Shown here: piece after piece, positions 16,429 to 26,188 of the stretch
How positions within the stretch are numbered: position 1 is the first letter of the stretch
Layout of the letters: every line of letters starts with the position of its first letter
DNA from: Bacteroidales bacterium 52_46
GTDB lineage: Bacteria > Bacteroidota > Bacteroidia > Bacteroidales > Muribaculaceae
Assembly: GCA_001915385.1 (NCBI GenBank)
Contig: MNQK01000004.1
Coordinates: 1-64,000 of the forward strand
Reading direction: 5' to 3'
Length of the DNA stretch: 64,000 nucleotides
Position numbers and translations under genes: made by a program
Notes under the pieces: model-generated
What the model saw: the letters and a program-made list of their open reading frames with translations, nothing else
The model's database searches: none
What the model was told of the DNA's origin: nothing

Positions 16429-18123
16429 TTAAGCATTGCGTGTACTTTCATCACGTTTATCAATGAGATATGATATTCCAGACTTTAAGTCATTTAGAAA
16501 TGGATTTATTTCATTTCTTAAATCCTGCACTAAATATGTGAAAAGGTTGATGGCCTCAAAATGAGAACGATGCTGATTGAACCAATCTTTTCTCACTTCT
16601 CTTGGTTTTTGGGTACCAAAATCCGTAGACTTCAAAGGGAAAGTGTTAATTATTTCTTCTACTATATTTTCCCTATGATAGCCTGAAGGTAGATTATTCC
16701 AAAAAGGATGGTCAAAGTTTTGAGTCAGTGATTTGAGGTAAGAGTATATTTGATACTCTGGAGTTAATCGCTCATCATCTTCTGCTTTTACGTCGGATGG
16801 AATTTTTGCAGGCAGAATCGCAATCGTTGGAATTTGGGCCTTCATATTTATGACATCTGGTTTCAAAGACACATCACCATCGAAAATCACGATTATTTCT
16901 TTGAAATAATCGTCTTGTTGAATCAATTGTTTTAGGTTATTACATCCAAGTTTTGCGGCGACCAAAACGAAGTCATATTGATATAATGCCTCTAAATCGA
17001 TTTTCTCGGCTTTTATTATTTGGGAGAAAATCCATTTTGCCTCTTCATCTTCAAAATATATCTTTAGTCTTGGACGCTTTTCTTCTTGGACGGGAAAACA
17101 GTTGAACATATCTCTCTTTATGTTCTCATAGGAAACATTCTCCATTAAATGTGGTGATATAACATCTTCTATGTAAACCACACTATCAATATTTCTGCCG
17201 CTTCTAGCCGTCTCATCTCTGATCGCCAATACTTCCTTGACGATAGTTAAAGAATGAGAAGTCATAATAATTTGTAATTTTAAATCCTTGGCTTCTTTCT
17301 TGAGCAGCTGAATCATTTTTACTTGAGCCTTTGGATGAAAGCCTGCATCTATTTCATCAATAAGAAGAATACCTCCTTGATAATTGGGCCATGTTCTTTT
17401 AAGATGATTAAAAGAAGCTAAAGCGGTAATTATGCTACTTAGTGAATCTTGTCCCAAAGAGATAGTCCTTGAAGAATGATCAAATTCGGGAAGAAGTGAT
17501 CGCTTAGTCGTTCCTGCTAATTCATGTTTTGTTATGTTTGATGAATCAGCAACTTTGTGAGATATAACTGTAGAAAATTTCTCTCGTATATATTGTCTGT
17601 CAATATCATCAAGTTTTTTCTCTAATTGTGCGTTTAGAGTTTCAAAGAATTCGCCAACAGGCAACATCCTGCTCATGCTTAAAAACAAGGTAGGAATAGG
17701 AACTTTAGCTTCATTACCAACTTCCCAGCCCTCAGCAGATCCTCTCGGAACGACCTTAAGTCTTTGTTCGTTTTTTCTCTTATCACTATGTTTAGAAACA
17801 TTGCAGGTTTTAATCAATAGATTACCGCTGCCATTTTCATAATGTAATTCGAATGAAGGTTTCTGGTTGCGTTTCTCAACATAGTCTCTCTGCTCATCAA
17901 GATAAAATAGTTCATGAAGTTGAGCTTGAAAGGCCCTATTAAACAAGGTCTTCCCAAACGTGGATTTCAGTTCAGAACCATTTGCTATGAGTCCTAATAA
18001 AGTGGATTTACCACTACCGTTATGTCCGGCAATAACTGTGAGCCGCTCGGAGATGGGCACCTCAAGATTCTTGAACATACGAAATGGTCGTTCACCAAAT
18101 ACTATTTTCTTGATTATTTGCAT
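16429..18123 (-). CDS. ATPase-Toprim (OLD-like) protein
   Basis: A 564-residue protein. Walker A is GHNGSGKST (residues 33-41); the signature-like SLGQDSLSS and Walker B GGILLIDEIDAGFHP follow, and then the H-loop IIMTSHS. The C-terminal part has a Toprim-like pattern: YFEDEEAKWIF for the conserved acidic residue and IVIFDGD for the DxD pair. This layout is that of OLD-family nucleases used in phage defence. The start overlaps the methyltransferase end by 10 bases, making it the last gene of the McrBC-like operon. Codon use is AT-rich. Confidence 0.75.
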   Translation of the reverse strand: MQIIKKIVFGERPFRMFKNLEVPISERLTVIAGHNGSGKSTLLGLIANGSELKSTFGKTLFNRAFQAQLHELFYLDEQRDYVEKRNQKPSFELHYENGSGNLLIKTCNVSKHSDKRKNEQRLKVVPRGSAEGWEVGNEAKVPIPTLFLSMSRMLPVGEFFETLNAQLEKKLDDIDRQYIREKFSTVISHKVADSSNITKHELAGTTKRSLLPEFDHSSRTISLGQDSLSSIITALASFNHLKRTWPNYQGGILLIDEIDAGFHPKAQVKMIQLLKKEAKDLKLQIIMTSHSLTIVKEVLAIRDETARSGRNIDSVVYIEDVISPHLMENVSYENIKRDMFNCFPVQEEKRPRLKIYFEDEEAKWIFSQIIKAEKIDLEALYQYDFVLVAAKLGCNNLKQLIQQDDYFKEIIVIFDGDVSLKPDVINMKAQIPTIAILPAKIPSDVKAEDDERLTPEYQIYSYLKSLTQNFDHPFWNNLPSGYHRENIVEEIINTFPLKSTDFGTQKPREVRKDWFNQHRSHFEAINLFTYLVQDLRNEINPFLNDLKSGISYLIDKRDESTRNA

Positions 18124-18986
18124 GATGAGTTATATTCTACTATTTTAGAAGTCGGAACTTCGATATTATTCGAGAATATCATTATTTCTTTGCCACGACC
18201 GGAATTACTGGCGCTATATATCAACTCGAATGGAGTAATTCTAAAATTCCTATATAAATCTTCAATAAAAGCAACTTTATCATACGACATAATCCATGGT
18301 ATGTTTTCGCCAAGTTCTTTTATATATTCAGCAATTTTTTTGTGGTCTTCCGAAGAATAGTGATTCATGTACAAGCCCTTGCCTTTCACAAAATAGGGGG
18401 GGTCAAGATAAATCAACATAGGGCGTTTAGTCAAGGTTGGAATTGTCATGGTAAGAAAATCAATAGCATCAAGATTAGTCACATGAATGTGCTTATTGAA
18501 TTGAGCTATTGATTCAATTCTCGCAATCAATTCAGCCTTGTTAAATCTCGCATTCATTTTATATTCTCCATTTTGAGACAATCCGCCAATTACACCGCCA
18601 GAAAGTATACCTGATCGGTTTGTCCTATTTAGGAAGAATGTCGAGAAACCTAAATCGAATATATTGGCTGTTTCCTTATGCCTTTGTATTTCTCGTTGCT
18701 CGTACCAATTGTCAATGGTAATTTCTGCATCTCTTAATTTCTTGCAAAACATTTCTGTTTCGAATAGTATAGAATACCAAAATGCAAATATGGATTTGTC
18801 TTTGTCATTAATATAAATATCATTAACAATTCCTTCAAACAAAAGGGAAATGGCTACAGCTCCTCCTCCTACATATGGTTCAATATACGAACCACCATTC
18901 AGATTATTCTGCATGATAAGAGATTTGACAAATGGGGCGACCTTTGCCTTCCCGCCAGGATATCTTAGTGGAGATTTATGCTTCAT
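18114..18986 (-). CDS. D12-class DNA N6-adenine methyltransferase
   Basis: A 290-residue Dam-like enzyme: SAM-binding motif LRYPGGKAK (residues 7-15), EPYVGGGAVAIS (35-46) and catalytic DPPY (194-197). It transfers methyl groups to adenine in a specific site that cannot be read from sequence. It overlaps the LlaJI/McrC-like nuclease by 4 bases and the ATPase-Toprim gene by 10. Its place suggests it protects host DNA from the GTP-driven nuclease encoded upstream. Confidence 0.9.
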   Translation of the reverse strand: MKHKSPLRYPGGKAKVAPFVKSLIMQNNLNGGSYIEPYVGGGAVAISLLFEGIVNDIYINDKDKSIFAFWYSILFETEMFCKKLRDAEITIDNWYEQREIQRHKETANIFDLGFSTFFLNRTNRSGILSGGVIGGLSQNGEYKMNARFNKAELIARIESIAQFNKHIHVTNLDAIDFLTMTIPTLTKRPMLIYLDPPYFVKGKGLYMNHYSSEDHKKIAEYIKELGENIPWIMSYDKVAFIEDLYRNFRITPFELIYSASNSGRGKEIMIFSNNIEVPTSKIVEYNSSCK

Positions 18987-21238
18987 TTTATAGGAGGCGT
19001 ATTTGTTTTGATAATTTTTTGCTGAGACGCATCTCTGATATAGAGTTCACTTAGTGTTGAATATTGCGCATCATAGCGTTCCTTTTGTGATGCAAAGGGT
19101 TTATTCTGACAGTTCAGCATCGATGAATCCAATTCATCTGTCATGTCAAGGTCAATGAGAGCGTAGAGGAATACTGTATCTTCCCCGGTATCACGGGGCG
19201 AGGGATTCTGAACGGAGAGGTAGTATTCTTGTGGAATGAGAGTTTTTGGCTCAAACTTTACATCTTCCCTTAGGCGGAAAAGATGCTGACCATCTGGCTT
19301 TCGCGTGTGGAACAGTATCGAGCCGATAAAAGCGGCATTATTGATAAGCTCCATACCGTCGGCAGTGTAATGTATAGGTACGGCAAGTTTGCCGGTTTCG
19401 TAAAACTTCAGAGACTTTGCCGCGTAATTCTCCATCATCACCATAAACACGCCATCCTTGCTAAGAGACGGTAGGACTGATGCGGCACTGGAATACTTTG
19501 GTAGCTTGGAAGTCGGGTCTTTCCCGAGAGTGTAATTTACAATGTCAAAATATTCCGATAGCTGAGATTTCAAGGCTTTGTTATCCTCCATATACCGTTT
19601 GGATTTGTCAAGCGCAAGTGCATATATGTGTTCTTTGCCGAAAGGACGGTAGACTTTCCCTAATACATCTTGAAAATGCGATCTTATATATTCCGGAGCC
19701 ACGACTCCCGGCTTGGCTTGCATCGCGTAAAAATCATATTTATCAGCAAGTACCTGCCGGATTTTATCGCGGAAGATATTGCGCACCCTATCACGCCAGC
19801 CTCGTTTTTGCACGGCATTATTGCGCCCGTAAAGCGATACGATATAAAGGAAGTTTACATCGTAGTGAGTGATAAGGAGCGTATCGCGGTCGAATAAACG
19901 GTTCCGGAACTGCTGCGAGGTAAATGTCCGCGCTGATTTCTTCGTCACCTCAATGGTATCACCATACGAAAGGTCATCGGGCACCGTGGCACTGATGAAG
20001 AAGTTGGGTATGACATTGTAACCCTCCGTGATTTCATCTCGGAGACAGAAGCCGGTTTCGAGGTTGCGGTCATCAGCGTCATCTCCGAAGAAGAGATTCA
20101 GGTTCCACGAAATGACATTTCGGGCATATGTGTATTGCTTGGTCACTGACTCTTCGGAGATTCTATTCTTCTGCTTGTAATATTTGGAGTCGCCAATGTA
20201 ATATACACGTTTCTTCTCTTCCTCCGGTGCCGTAAGGCTATCCCATATAAATAAATGGTCTACCTCCTTGCCGTCGGCCTGTTTCTTGTTCAGACGGTCA
20301 GGTAATGCGTGATCGCCGATAAGCTCGTCAATGATTGCCTCAAAAACGATATTGAAGTTTTTAACAAGTAGAAATTCGTTAAGCTGCGCGTTGATTTTTA
20401 CCTGCTTCGACTGCTCGAAAAAGGCATAGCACAGTTCCCATAAGCGCAGAGCCTTGTCGGAAAAATATTTATACTTGATCTGACGGAGACGACGCACGCC
20501 GAAACCCTTGTTCAAGTACATTTCAAAACGCTTGCCGGTGATAAGATCGTAATTGAAGTTTATCTCAACCGGGAACCCATATTCCTTTTTGATATAGTGG
20601 AGTATGGAAAAGAATATGACAAGCAGCTCCTCGTCAAAGTTGACTTCGCGCTGTTTGGTAACCGGATTGATATAGACGGGTTGATTGTCCTGAATTACAA
20701 GCTGCGACTTGTTGATTGTCCGGCTCCAGTTGATTTTGTTGAAACCGCGATGCACGTTCTTGAGAATAAAGAGGAACCAGTCGCGGTTCTCTTTATTAAA
20801 CTCAATGAGTGAAAGGATGATGTCAAGGAAAGTGTTGCTTGTGCGACGCCTGCTCTTGCCAACCTTGATGGCACTTTGTCTGCGGACTATGGTATGGTCG
20901 ACGTCATGGCTGCGGCAGTAGTCGTAGTAGACGGCTATTGCACGGTAAATCCATACCGACAGCCCGTAGATAAACTGTCGTTCGCCCTGCGACAGAGGAT
21001 TGTCATTATCTGTCAGATTGACAATATCTTCGGGGTTGTAACGGTTGAATACCTTGTCTTGTTGATTGAGAACGACCTTCGGAAGGATGAACACCGCCGT
21101 GCCCTTGGACGCAAAATAGTAGTAGCCTACGTAATTCACGGAGGCCACACCGTCCACCACGTCGAGTTCATCAACATTGGGGAACAGTTCCTGCAACAGT
21201 CCTATCGGGTACGGATACCCCTCAATCAACAGTTTCAT
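18983..21238 (-). CDS. LlaJI-family (McrC-like) restriction nuclease subunit
   Basis: A 751-residue protein with a PD-(D/E)xK nuclease core at DHLFIWD (D327) and GDSKYYK (D350, K352), preceded by the McrC-like helical segment (residues about 90-180 and 200-300). It is longer than classical McrC, matching the LlaJI type, in which a GTPase subunit and this nuclease cut DNA unless it is methylated. It is coupled to the McrB-like gene (TGATG) and overlaps the methyltransferase (ATGA). Confidence 0.8.
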   Translation of the reverse strand: MKLLIEGYPYPIGLLQELFPNVDELDVVDGVASVNYVGYYYFASKGTAVFILPKVVLNQQDKVFNRYNPEDIVNLTDNDNPLSQGERQFIYGLSVWIYRAIAVYYDYCRSHDVDHTIVRRQSAIKVGKSRRRTSNTFLDIILSLIEFNKENRDWFLFILKNVHRGFNKINWSRTINKSQLVIQDNQPVYINPVTKQREVNFDEELLVIFFSILHYIKKEYGFPVEINFNYDLITGKRFEMYLNKGFGVRRLRQIKYKYFSDKALRLWELCYAFFEQSKQVKINAQLNEFLLVKNFNIVFEAIIDELIGDHALPDRLNKKQADGKEVDHLFIWDSLTAPEEEKKRVYYIGDSKYYKQKNRISEESVTKQYTYARNVISWNLNLFFGDDADDRNLETGFCLRDEITEGYNVIPNFFISATVPDDLSYGDTIEVTKKSARTFTSQQFRNRLFDRDTLLITHYDVNFLYIVSLYGRNNAVQKRGWRDRVRNIFRDKIRQVLADKYDFYAMQAKPGVVAPEYIRSHFQDVLGKVYRPFGKEHIYALALDKSKRYMEDNKALKSQLSEYFDIVNYTLGKDPTSKLPKYSSAASVLPSLSKDGVFMVMMENYAAKSLKFYETGKLAVPIHYTADGMELINNAAFIGSILFHTRKPDGQHLFRLREDVKFEPKTLIPQEYYLSVQNPSPRDTGEDTVFLYALIDLDMTDELDSSMLNCQNKPFASQKERYDAQYSTLSELYIRDASQQKIIKTNTPPIK

Positions 21239-23322
21239 CAGATTATTTCATTTATTGACATGCCCCAACCTTTGGATTGAACAGCATCAATCAGCTCTTG
21301 GATCTTTGATTTGCCGCCCCAACCGTTGGTTGAAATGTATATGGGTTCGCCTTTGCATTCTACGATAGCTACGCGGTTTGCCTTGTCTGTCCCTTTGCGT
21401 TTGTCGTATGCCTCCTTTAGTTCTACAAAATGACTGACTATATTGCCAAGAGAAGACCATTCCTTAACAACCTCGAAAGCCGACATATCGGGATGCTGCT
21501 CTACATATAATTTGACAAGTTCATAGGCAAGCATCTTCTTGGAGTATCGCCCTTGGCCGTTAATCTTATACTTTGTGTAATCTCGACCGTCATTCTGTTC
21601 TGACGCATCATCCACATTGTCAGATTCGCCAAGGGCATAATCAAAAGGGATATTGAAGTGTTCAGCAAGCTCTTTAACTTGCTGAATTTCGCTCTTATGC
21701 CATTGATTGCTGACGACAAACGCAGTGCCGTCGTTAGCAATAATCGGTGTCTTGTTCCAACGGTTTTCCTTCTCGTAGGATTCGGGGTTATCAATGTATT
21801 TGATGACATCATCACGGTCAGCAAAGATTTCATCTACCGCATCGGAAATAGCTTCAGATGTATTCGATTTTGCAGCTTCGCTTAGTATCTCAAATACGGC
21901 ATCAGTGATATACCGCATCTTCTTGCCATTGACAGTTAGTTCATTTACAAAGTCTGTATTATTAGGAGACTCGGATTCAAGACCAAGATTGGTGACGAAT
22001 CTTTCTACGCGGTCCTCATTGATTTGACCATCATGGTCGAAATATGAGGCAAACGACATAGTTTCCCCGTTCTCGTCTTTGAAGAAATCCTCATCAAGGC
22101 CAAAATCCTTGAATACATCATTGTAGAGGTAGAAAAGAACTTTTGAGAGAAGCACTTTCGGCGTAACGACTTTGTCCTTTGCCTTTGCAAAGAAGTAGCC
22201 GAGTTTCTTATCTTCCTGCTGGATTTCGCCGCCCTCAATGCGCTCATTGATGGCAGAGACAAAGTTCCACCAGTCGTATGTATTGCCGTTTGAGAAAATG
22301 ATCTTGAAGTTTTCGCCGGCATCCTTGATTTTGATGTAGTTCCAGTCCCAACGGCGTTTGAATGCTGAGTCAATGGGGAAGAGCGACTGGTCGCTTGTGT
22401 TCATTGTCGCCCAGATATACATATTGTTCGGCAACAGTAGACACTCGCCGTTTTTCACCATGCCGACAACATCCTTGCCGCCACTGTAAAGCGCATTGAT
22501 GGCATCGTGTTTTGCAATGCTGAACTCGCCAAGAATCCCTTTAAGTTCCTGGGCGAGATCATCGTCGGCTACAATGGGGTAGTCGGAGAATCCGGCTGCA
22601 TTACGGTCAAGCAACTGGAAGATGTCCCCGAAAATTTGGGCACAGTTACCGCGATTGATTTCCTCGACAATGAGGAATACGGGCTTAGGTTCATCGTTCT
22701 GCTGCTCTCGCCAGGCGGCAACATAAGCCTTAAGAAATGCTTGCATCACATAGCGATAAACGATACGACTTTCCGTGATTTCCTTACCATCTTCTGTTAC
22801 AGGATGACCTGTCATGTCTCTGACATTGGTCATAATTGTAATTGGTTTATAAGAGCCAACGAAAGTCGCGTAGTCTGTATCGGGATGAAATGTGGTGCGA
22901 TAATTCTCATAATCGGCACAAACCTCATTTATCACAAATGATTTGCCCGTTCCGGGAGCCCCAAAGAATATCTGTTGTAATGGTAAATTGGTAATTTTGT
23001 TTTTGCTGGACTCCGCCGACTGTTCTTTTCTCTGGGATAAAACTTTATTGAGTTCACTAAGTTTGGTTAGAGTCCCGTTATAACCGTATTCAAATTTGTC
23101 AATATCTGTTTTGCCAGTCAGGTCATTTCTGGCATCAGTGGATGAAGCATTAGGATGCTGATTAAAATATTCAATAAACTCGCGGAGCAAATCCTTCGAG
23201 ATGGTACGGATGCTGCCGTTCGTACCTCTGACTTGAAAGCATAAACGGTCTTCATCGATAATGTGAATTTTTCCATCGGCGGATGAATCACCGACTTTTA
23301 AAATAAGAGTATCGCCTTTCAT
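21238..23322 (-). CDS. mcrB: McrB-like AAA+ GTPase
   Basis: A 694-residue protein. An N-terminal domain (1-110) probably recognises DNA. The AAA+ domain has Walker A GAPGTGKS (121-128), Walker B LIVEEINRG (217-225) and the McrB signature ATMNTSDQSLFPID (305-318) followed by FKRRW. It hydrolyses GTP and drives translocation with the McrC partner encoded downstream (1-base overlap). The C-terminal 200 residues include a second, unassigned domain. It follows a small XRE regulator by 8 bases. Confidence 0.9.
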   Translation of the reverse strand: MKGDTLILKVGDSSADGKIHIIDEDRLCFQVRGTNGSIRTISKDLLREFIEYFNQHPNASSTDARNDLTGKTDIDKFEYGYNGTLTKLSELNKVLSQRKEQSAESSKNKITNLPLQQIFFGAPGTGKSFVINEVCADYENYRTTFHPDTDYATFVGSYKPITIMTNVRDMTGHPVTEDGKEITESRIVYRYVMQAFLKAYVAAWREQQNDEPKPVFLIVEEINRGNCAQIFGDIFQLLDRNAAGFSDYPIVADDDLAQELKGILGEFSIAKHDAINALYSGGKDVVGMVKNGECLLLPNNMYIWATMNTSDQSLFPIDSAFKRRWDWNYIKIKDAGENFKIIFSNGNTYDWWNFVSAINERIEGGEIQQEDKKLGYFFAKAKDKVVTPKVLLSKVLFYLYNDVFKDFGLDEDFFKDENGETMSFASYFDHDGQINEDRVERFVTNLGLESESPNNTDFVNELTVNGKKMRYITDAVFEILSEAAKSNTSEAISDAVDEIFADRDDVIKYIDNPESYEKENRWNKTPIIANDGTAFVVSNQWHKSEIQQVKELAEHFNIPFDYALGESDNVDDASEQNDGRDYTKYKINGQGRYSKKMLAYELVKLYVEQHPDMSAFEVVKEWSSLGNIVSHFVELKEAYDKRKGTDKANRVAIVECKGEPIYISTNGWGGKSKIQELIDAVQSKGWGMSINEII

Positions 23323-23330
23323 GAAATGTA

Positions 23331-23534
23331 TTATTTTGGCATTCTTACAAGTTCTTGGATCTGCACATCAAGGAGCTCGGCTATCCTGAGAAGGGTGTCG
23401 AGACTCGGTTGAATTGTGTTAGTGCACCATTTGGAGACTGTGGCGGGGTCTTTACCGAGCTGCTCGGCAAGCCATTTGTTGGTCCGCTTCTTCTCCACAA
23501 GCATGACTTTGATTCGGTTTATATCTTTGCCCAT
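23331..23534 (-). CDS. XRE-family regulator of the restriction operon
   Basis: A 67-residue Cro/CI helix-turn-helix protein (NKWLAEQLGKDPATVSKWCTN is the HTH). It is the first gene of the five-gene McrBC-like operon and is probably a controller (C) protein that delays nuclease expression until methylation is complete. Confidence 0.85.
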   Translation of the reverse strand: MGKDINRIKVMLVEKKRTNKWLAEQLGKDPATVSKWCTNTIQPSLDTLLRIAELLDVQIQELVRMPK

Positions 23535-23558
23535 GATGTTTTGTCCTGTTCATAAATG

Positions 23559-23566
23559 CAAAGTTA
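23559..23566 (-). promoter_or_regulatory. -7 element of the restriction operon promoter
   Basis: On the minus strand TAACTTTG matches the Bacteroidetes -7 consensus 25 bases upstream of the XRE start. No convincing -33 element is seen, which fits control by the encoded regulator. Confidence 0.45.
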
Positions 23567-23649
23567 ATGATTTTTACCGAAAAGTAAGTTATGTCATGCC
23601 ATAAAATTGAATGGCTCTTTCAATAAATTGCATTAAATGCAATGAAATA

Positions 23650-24144
23650 TTATCTGGGATAGTCAGCTTCCGGTTCTGCCGCCATTGGTACATCGGTCTC
23701 TTCAAAGCTATAACCGCTTCCTTCAGACGATGTGATGCTGATATAAATCTTATTGAGAGCTTCCTCTCGGTTCGTCTTGTTGCGTAATTCACATTCCCAT
23801 ACACGTATTATTTTCCATCCCAAATCAAGTAATGCCTGCATTGATTCTCTATCACGCTCTATGTTGCGCTCAATCTTCTCTTTCCAGAACTCTACATTGG
23901 ACTTTGGCAACCGGAAATACTTGCATCCCTCATGACCATGCCAGAAGCAACCATTCACAAAAATTGCCGTCTTATACTTTGGCAAGACAATATCCGGTGT
24001 GCCCGGCAACTTTCTGACCTGAACACGGAACCGCAGCCCCCGAGAGAAAAGATACTTCCGCACAATCATCTCAGGCTTCGTATCCTTCCCCTTAATCGCC
24101 GCCATATTGCGACTCCGCTGCTCCGGTGTCTTCACATCCGCCAA
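23650..24144 (-). CDS. vsr: Very short patch repair (Vsr) endonuclease
   Basis: A 164-residue Vsr: RSRNMAAIKGKDTKPEMIVRK, then LPGTPDIVLPKYKTAIFVNGCFWHGHEGCKY with the catalytic Asp and His residues, and LGWKIIRVWECEL. Vsr nicks T:G mismatches arising from 5-methylcytosine deamination. The start appears to be TTG at 24144, three bases after the stop of the upstream gene; the residues after it match Vsr N-termini. No cytosine methyltransferase is present in the window, so it may act as a defence nuclease or have lost its partner. Confidence 0.85.
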   Translation of the reverse strand: MADVKTPEQRSRNMAAIKGKDTKPEMIVRKYLFSRGLRFRVQVRKLPGTPDIVLPKYKTAIFVNGCFWHGHEGCKYFRLPKSNVEFWKEKIERNIERDRESMQALLDLGWKIIRVWECELRNKTNREEALNKIYISITSSEGSGYSFEETDVPMAAEPEADYPR

Positions 24145-24147
24145 GGG

Positions 24148-24876
24148 TCAATGAATAGAATAGTCAATTAGATGAATTAGCTCTTCTATTGTTATGCGTA
24201 ATCCATCTTTCAATTGGTCAATATCGCTTTTCTTAGCATTGAAACGCCGATTGTGGGCACTAAGGTCTCCTTTGGTTTTGATTGAGGGAAGTGCCTGAAC
24301 TGTATTTCGTCCAATAGTCCAAAGAATTTTTTCCTTCAATAATTCATCAATCAAGTCACCACAAAACATATAATATCCATTAGCATTTTTTATGCGTTCG
24401 GATATTCCTTTCTTTTCAAATAATTCGATTATTAATGTTTCAAGTATTCGACGTACCATTACAAGGCAAGCATCGTAAGCTTCAATATCATAACATAAGA
24501 TGGCTTGTCTTGCGGTCTTTCTTAGATAATCGCGTGTACCGTCAAATAATTCCAATGGGAAAAGATTTGATGAAAGAACTATTTTGCGTGGAATATTTAG
24601 AATTTCATCAATTCGTCTGGATTCTGCAAGAGAGATATTATAACCTCCTTGTTTGTTCTTTACAAAAGTTTTTTTCTTGACAGCTTTAGTAAGATAAGCC
24701 GAAATATTACTATATTTCGGGATGCTTAATGCGATGAAGCATTCTTCGATATCTTTTGCAGTAAATGAAGTGTTATTCTTTATTTTAGTGAGATAATAAC
24801 CGAAAAATGGTATGGCTTCAGAAGCAGTTATCTCAGTGAAATTTTCAATTCTGGCTACAAATACGTCTATATCCAT
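24148..24876 (-). CDS. DUF4145-like helical protein
   Basis: A 242-residue protein. The N-terminal half (residues about 15-90) looks like a winged-helix region. The C-terminal half resembles DUF4145-type helical domains: IEAYDACLVMVRRILETLIIELFEKKG and GDLSAHNRRFNAKKSDIDQLKDGL. DUF4145 domains are accessory parts of restriction and anti-phage proteins. It shares a TAATG junction with the upstream zinc-ribbon gene and is 3 bases from vsr, so the three are co-expressed. Confidence 0.6.
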   Translation of the reverse strand: MDIDVFVARIENFTEITASEAIPFFGYYLTKIKNNTSFTAKDIEECFIALSIPKYSNISAYLTKAVKKKTFVKNKQGGYNISLAESRRIDEILNIPRKIVLSSNLFPLELFDGTRDYLRKTARQAILCYDIEAYDACLVMVRRILETLIIELFEKKGISERIKNANGYYMFCGDLIDELLKEKILWTIGRNTVQALPSIKTKGDLSAHNRRFNAKKSDIDQLKDGLRITIEELIHLIDYSIH

Positions 24877-26048
24877 TATTTTAACGAATCATGTTCTATG
24901 AAATTCTCTCCATTTGGCGCAATTTTGAGATTCCCCATATCCGATGTGTCAATCCATACTTTAAGACGTTTTGTGTCTGCTAAGCTTTGTCGAAGTTTAG
25001 ATGGATATCTTTTATTTACAGTTTTATAACACGTATAAACATGGTCGGGGGTAATCGCAGAACAACCTATAACTTTTTCCAAATAATAGATAAATAAAGC
25101 ATTTAGCTCCATAGCACTCTTGATATTCCTTTTGTTTAAGAAATCCTTCAATGATTCTTTCCCATTAGGAGAAAGATTGAGTGATGTGACTAAGGAATAA
25201 CTTTCTAATGAGCCCTTTTTATTACCAGATTGTGTAGCTGAAGTTTTTGACAAATTTCCGATGGTCCAATCTCCAATTGTATCAGGAGACATAATTTGCT
25301 CGATATAGGTCTTGGCCTCGTTTTCACCTGCAAAGCTAAGACTATATGCTTGCGACATAGAGGAGAACATAGACTTCATCTTGCTAATTCTTCCACGATA
25401 AGATCCATCATTATCGAATCCTAAACTTTTAAGGAATGATCTTACATCTGATTTTGGCACCTCAGATATTTGTGAAACTTCATTTTGATAGTAGATGTAA
25501 AGGAGCGTAGCTCTAAAGGCATAATCAACCTTGCTGTTAGCCTTTAAATCTGTAATATGTAACATAATGGAACCATCTGCCTTTTCCTTAAATATTTTTG
25601 CAATGGCAGGTTCGCTATGTCCTGAAACATTAGCTTCATTAATAGTACACTGTGATGCTGAGAGGTTGGTCTTAGCATTCACTTTTGGTGCAATTGTATG
25701 CTCGGCTAAAATTGGCGTAACTTCTAATGTCTTATGTCCTAAAGATGAATTGAATTTGGATTTGTTATTAATGGGTAGGAATCCAGCTAAGGTTTCCACC
25801 ACATTGCCAGCCGTTTCATCGGAAAACGAAGCTTCAAATTTACGTTCAGTTGTGCTTTCCGAAAAAATAATGTGGTTTGGAGCATTGACACTTCTGAGCG
25901 GTTTTAATGTTGCGCCACATACAACACATATAGGAGCATCTTTGACAAGACGCTCACCGCATTCTTTGCAAATAATTTGCTGGCCGCATTTGTAGCAGAA
26001 TTTTGCATTATCAGGCAGTTGCTGCCCACAAAAATGACATTCAATCAT
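24876..26048 (-). CDS. Zinc-ribbon protein of unknown function
   Basis: A 390-residue protein with two N-terminal zinc ribbons: C4-x2-C7 with C18-x2-C21, and C27-x2-C30 with a further CxxC (ICVVCG). A low-complexity linker follows, then a helical C-terminal region including AFRATLLYIYYQNEV and DVRSFLKSLGF. It is the first gene of the operon with the DUF4145-like gene and vsr. The zinc ribbons suggest nucleic acid or protein binding. I do not recognise the C-terminal domain. Confidence 0.65.
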   Translation of the reverse strand: MIECHFCGQQLPDNAKFCYKCGQQIICKECGERLVKDAPICVVCGATLKPLRSVNAPNHIIFSESTTERKFEASFSDETAGNVVETLAGFLPINNKSKFNSSLGHKTLEVTPILAEHTIAPKVNAKTNLSASQCTINEANVSGHSEPAIAKIFKEKADGSIMLHITDLKANSKVDYAFRATLLYIYYQNEVSQISEVPKSDVRSFLKSLGFDNDGSYRGRISKMKSMFSSMSQAYSLSFAGENEAKTYIEQIMSPDTIGDWTIGNLSKTSATQSGNKKGSLESYSLVTSLNLSPNGKESLKDFLNKRNIKSAMELNALFIYYLEKVIGCSAITPDHVYTCYKTVNKRYPSKLRQSLADTKRLKVWIDTSDMGNLKIAPNGENFIEHDSLK

Positions 26049-26067
26049 ATCGGTGTTATTACAATAG

Positions 26068-26097
26068 CAAAGTTATAAATAATTCCCGACATGGCAA
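26068..26097 (-). promoter_or_regulatory. Promoter of the zinc-ribbon/vsr operon
   Basis: Minus-strand -7 TAACTTTG (26068-26075) with TTG (26095-26097) 19 bases upstream; the start codon lies 20 bases downstream of the -7 element. Confidence 0.55.
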
Positions 26098-26124
26098 TGA
26101 AATATGGCGAGAAACATATTGAAA

Positions 26125-26159
26125 ACGCCCCGGCAAGAGGGTGAGTCTTGTCGGGGCGT
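26125..26159 (-). terminator. Strong hairpin terminator of the mobilization operon
   Basis: A 13-bp stem (ACGCCCCGGCAAG at 26125-26137 with CTTGTCGGGGCGT at 26147-26159, one mismatch) followed on the minus strand by TTTTC. It lies 30 bases after the last gene of the mobilization region. Confidence 0.65.
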
Positions 26160-26188
26160 CGGTCAAAGGGGATGGGAGAGTTAGGGCG

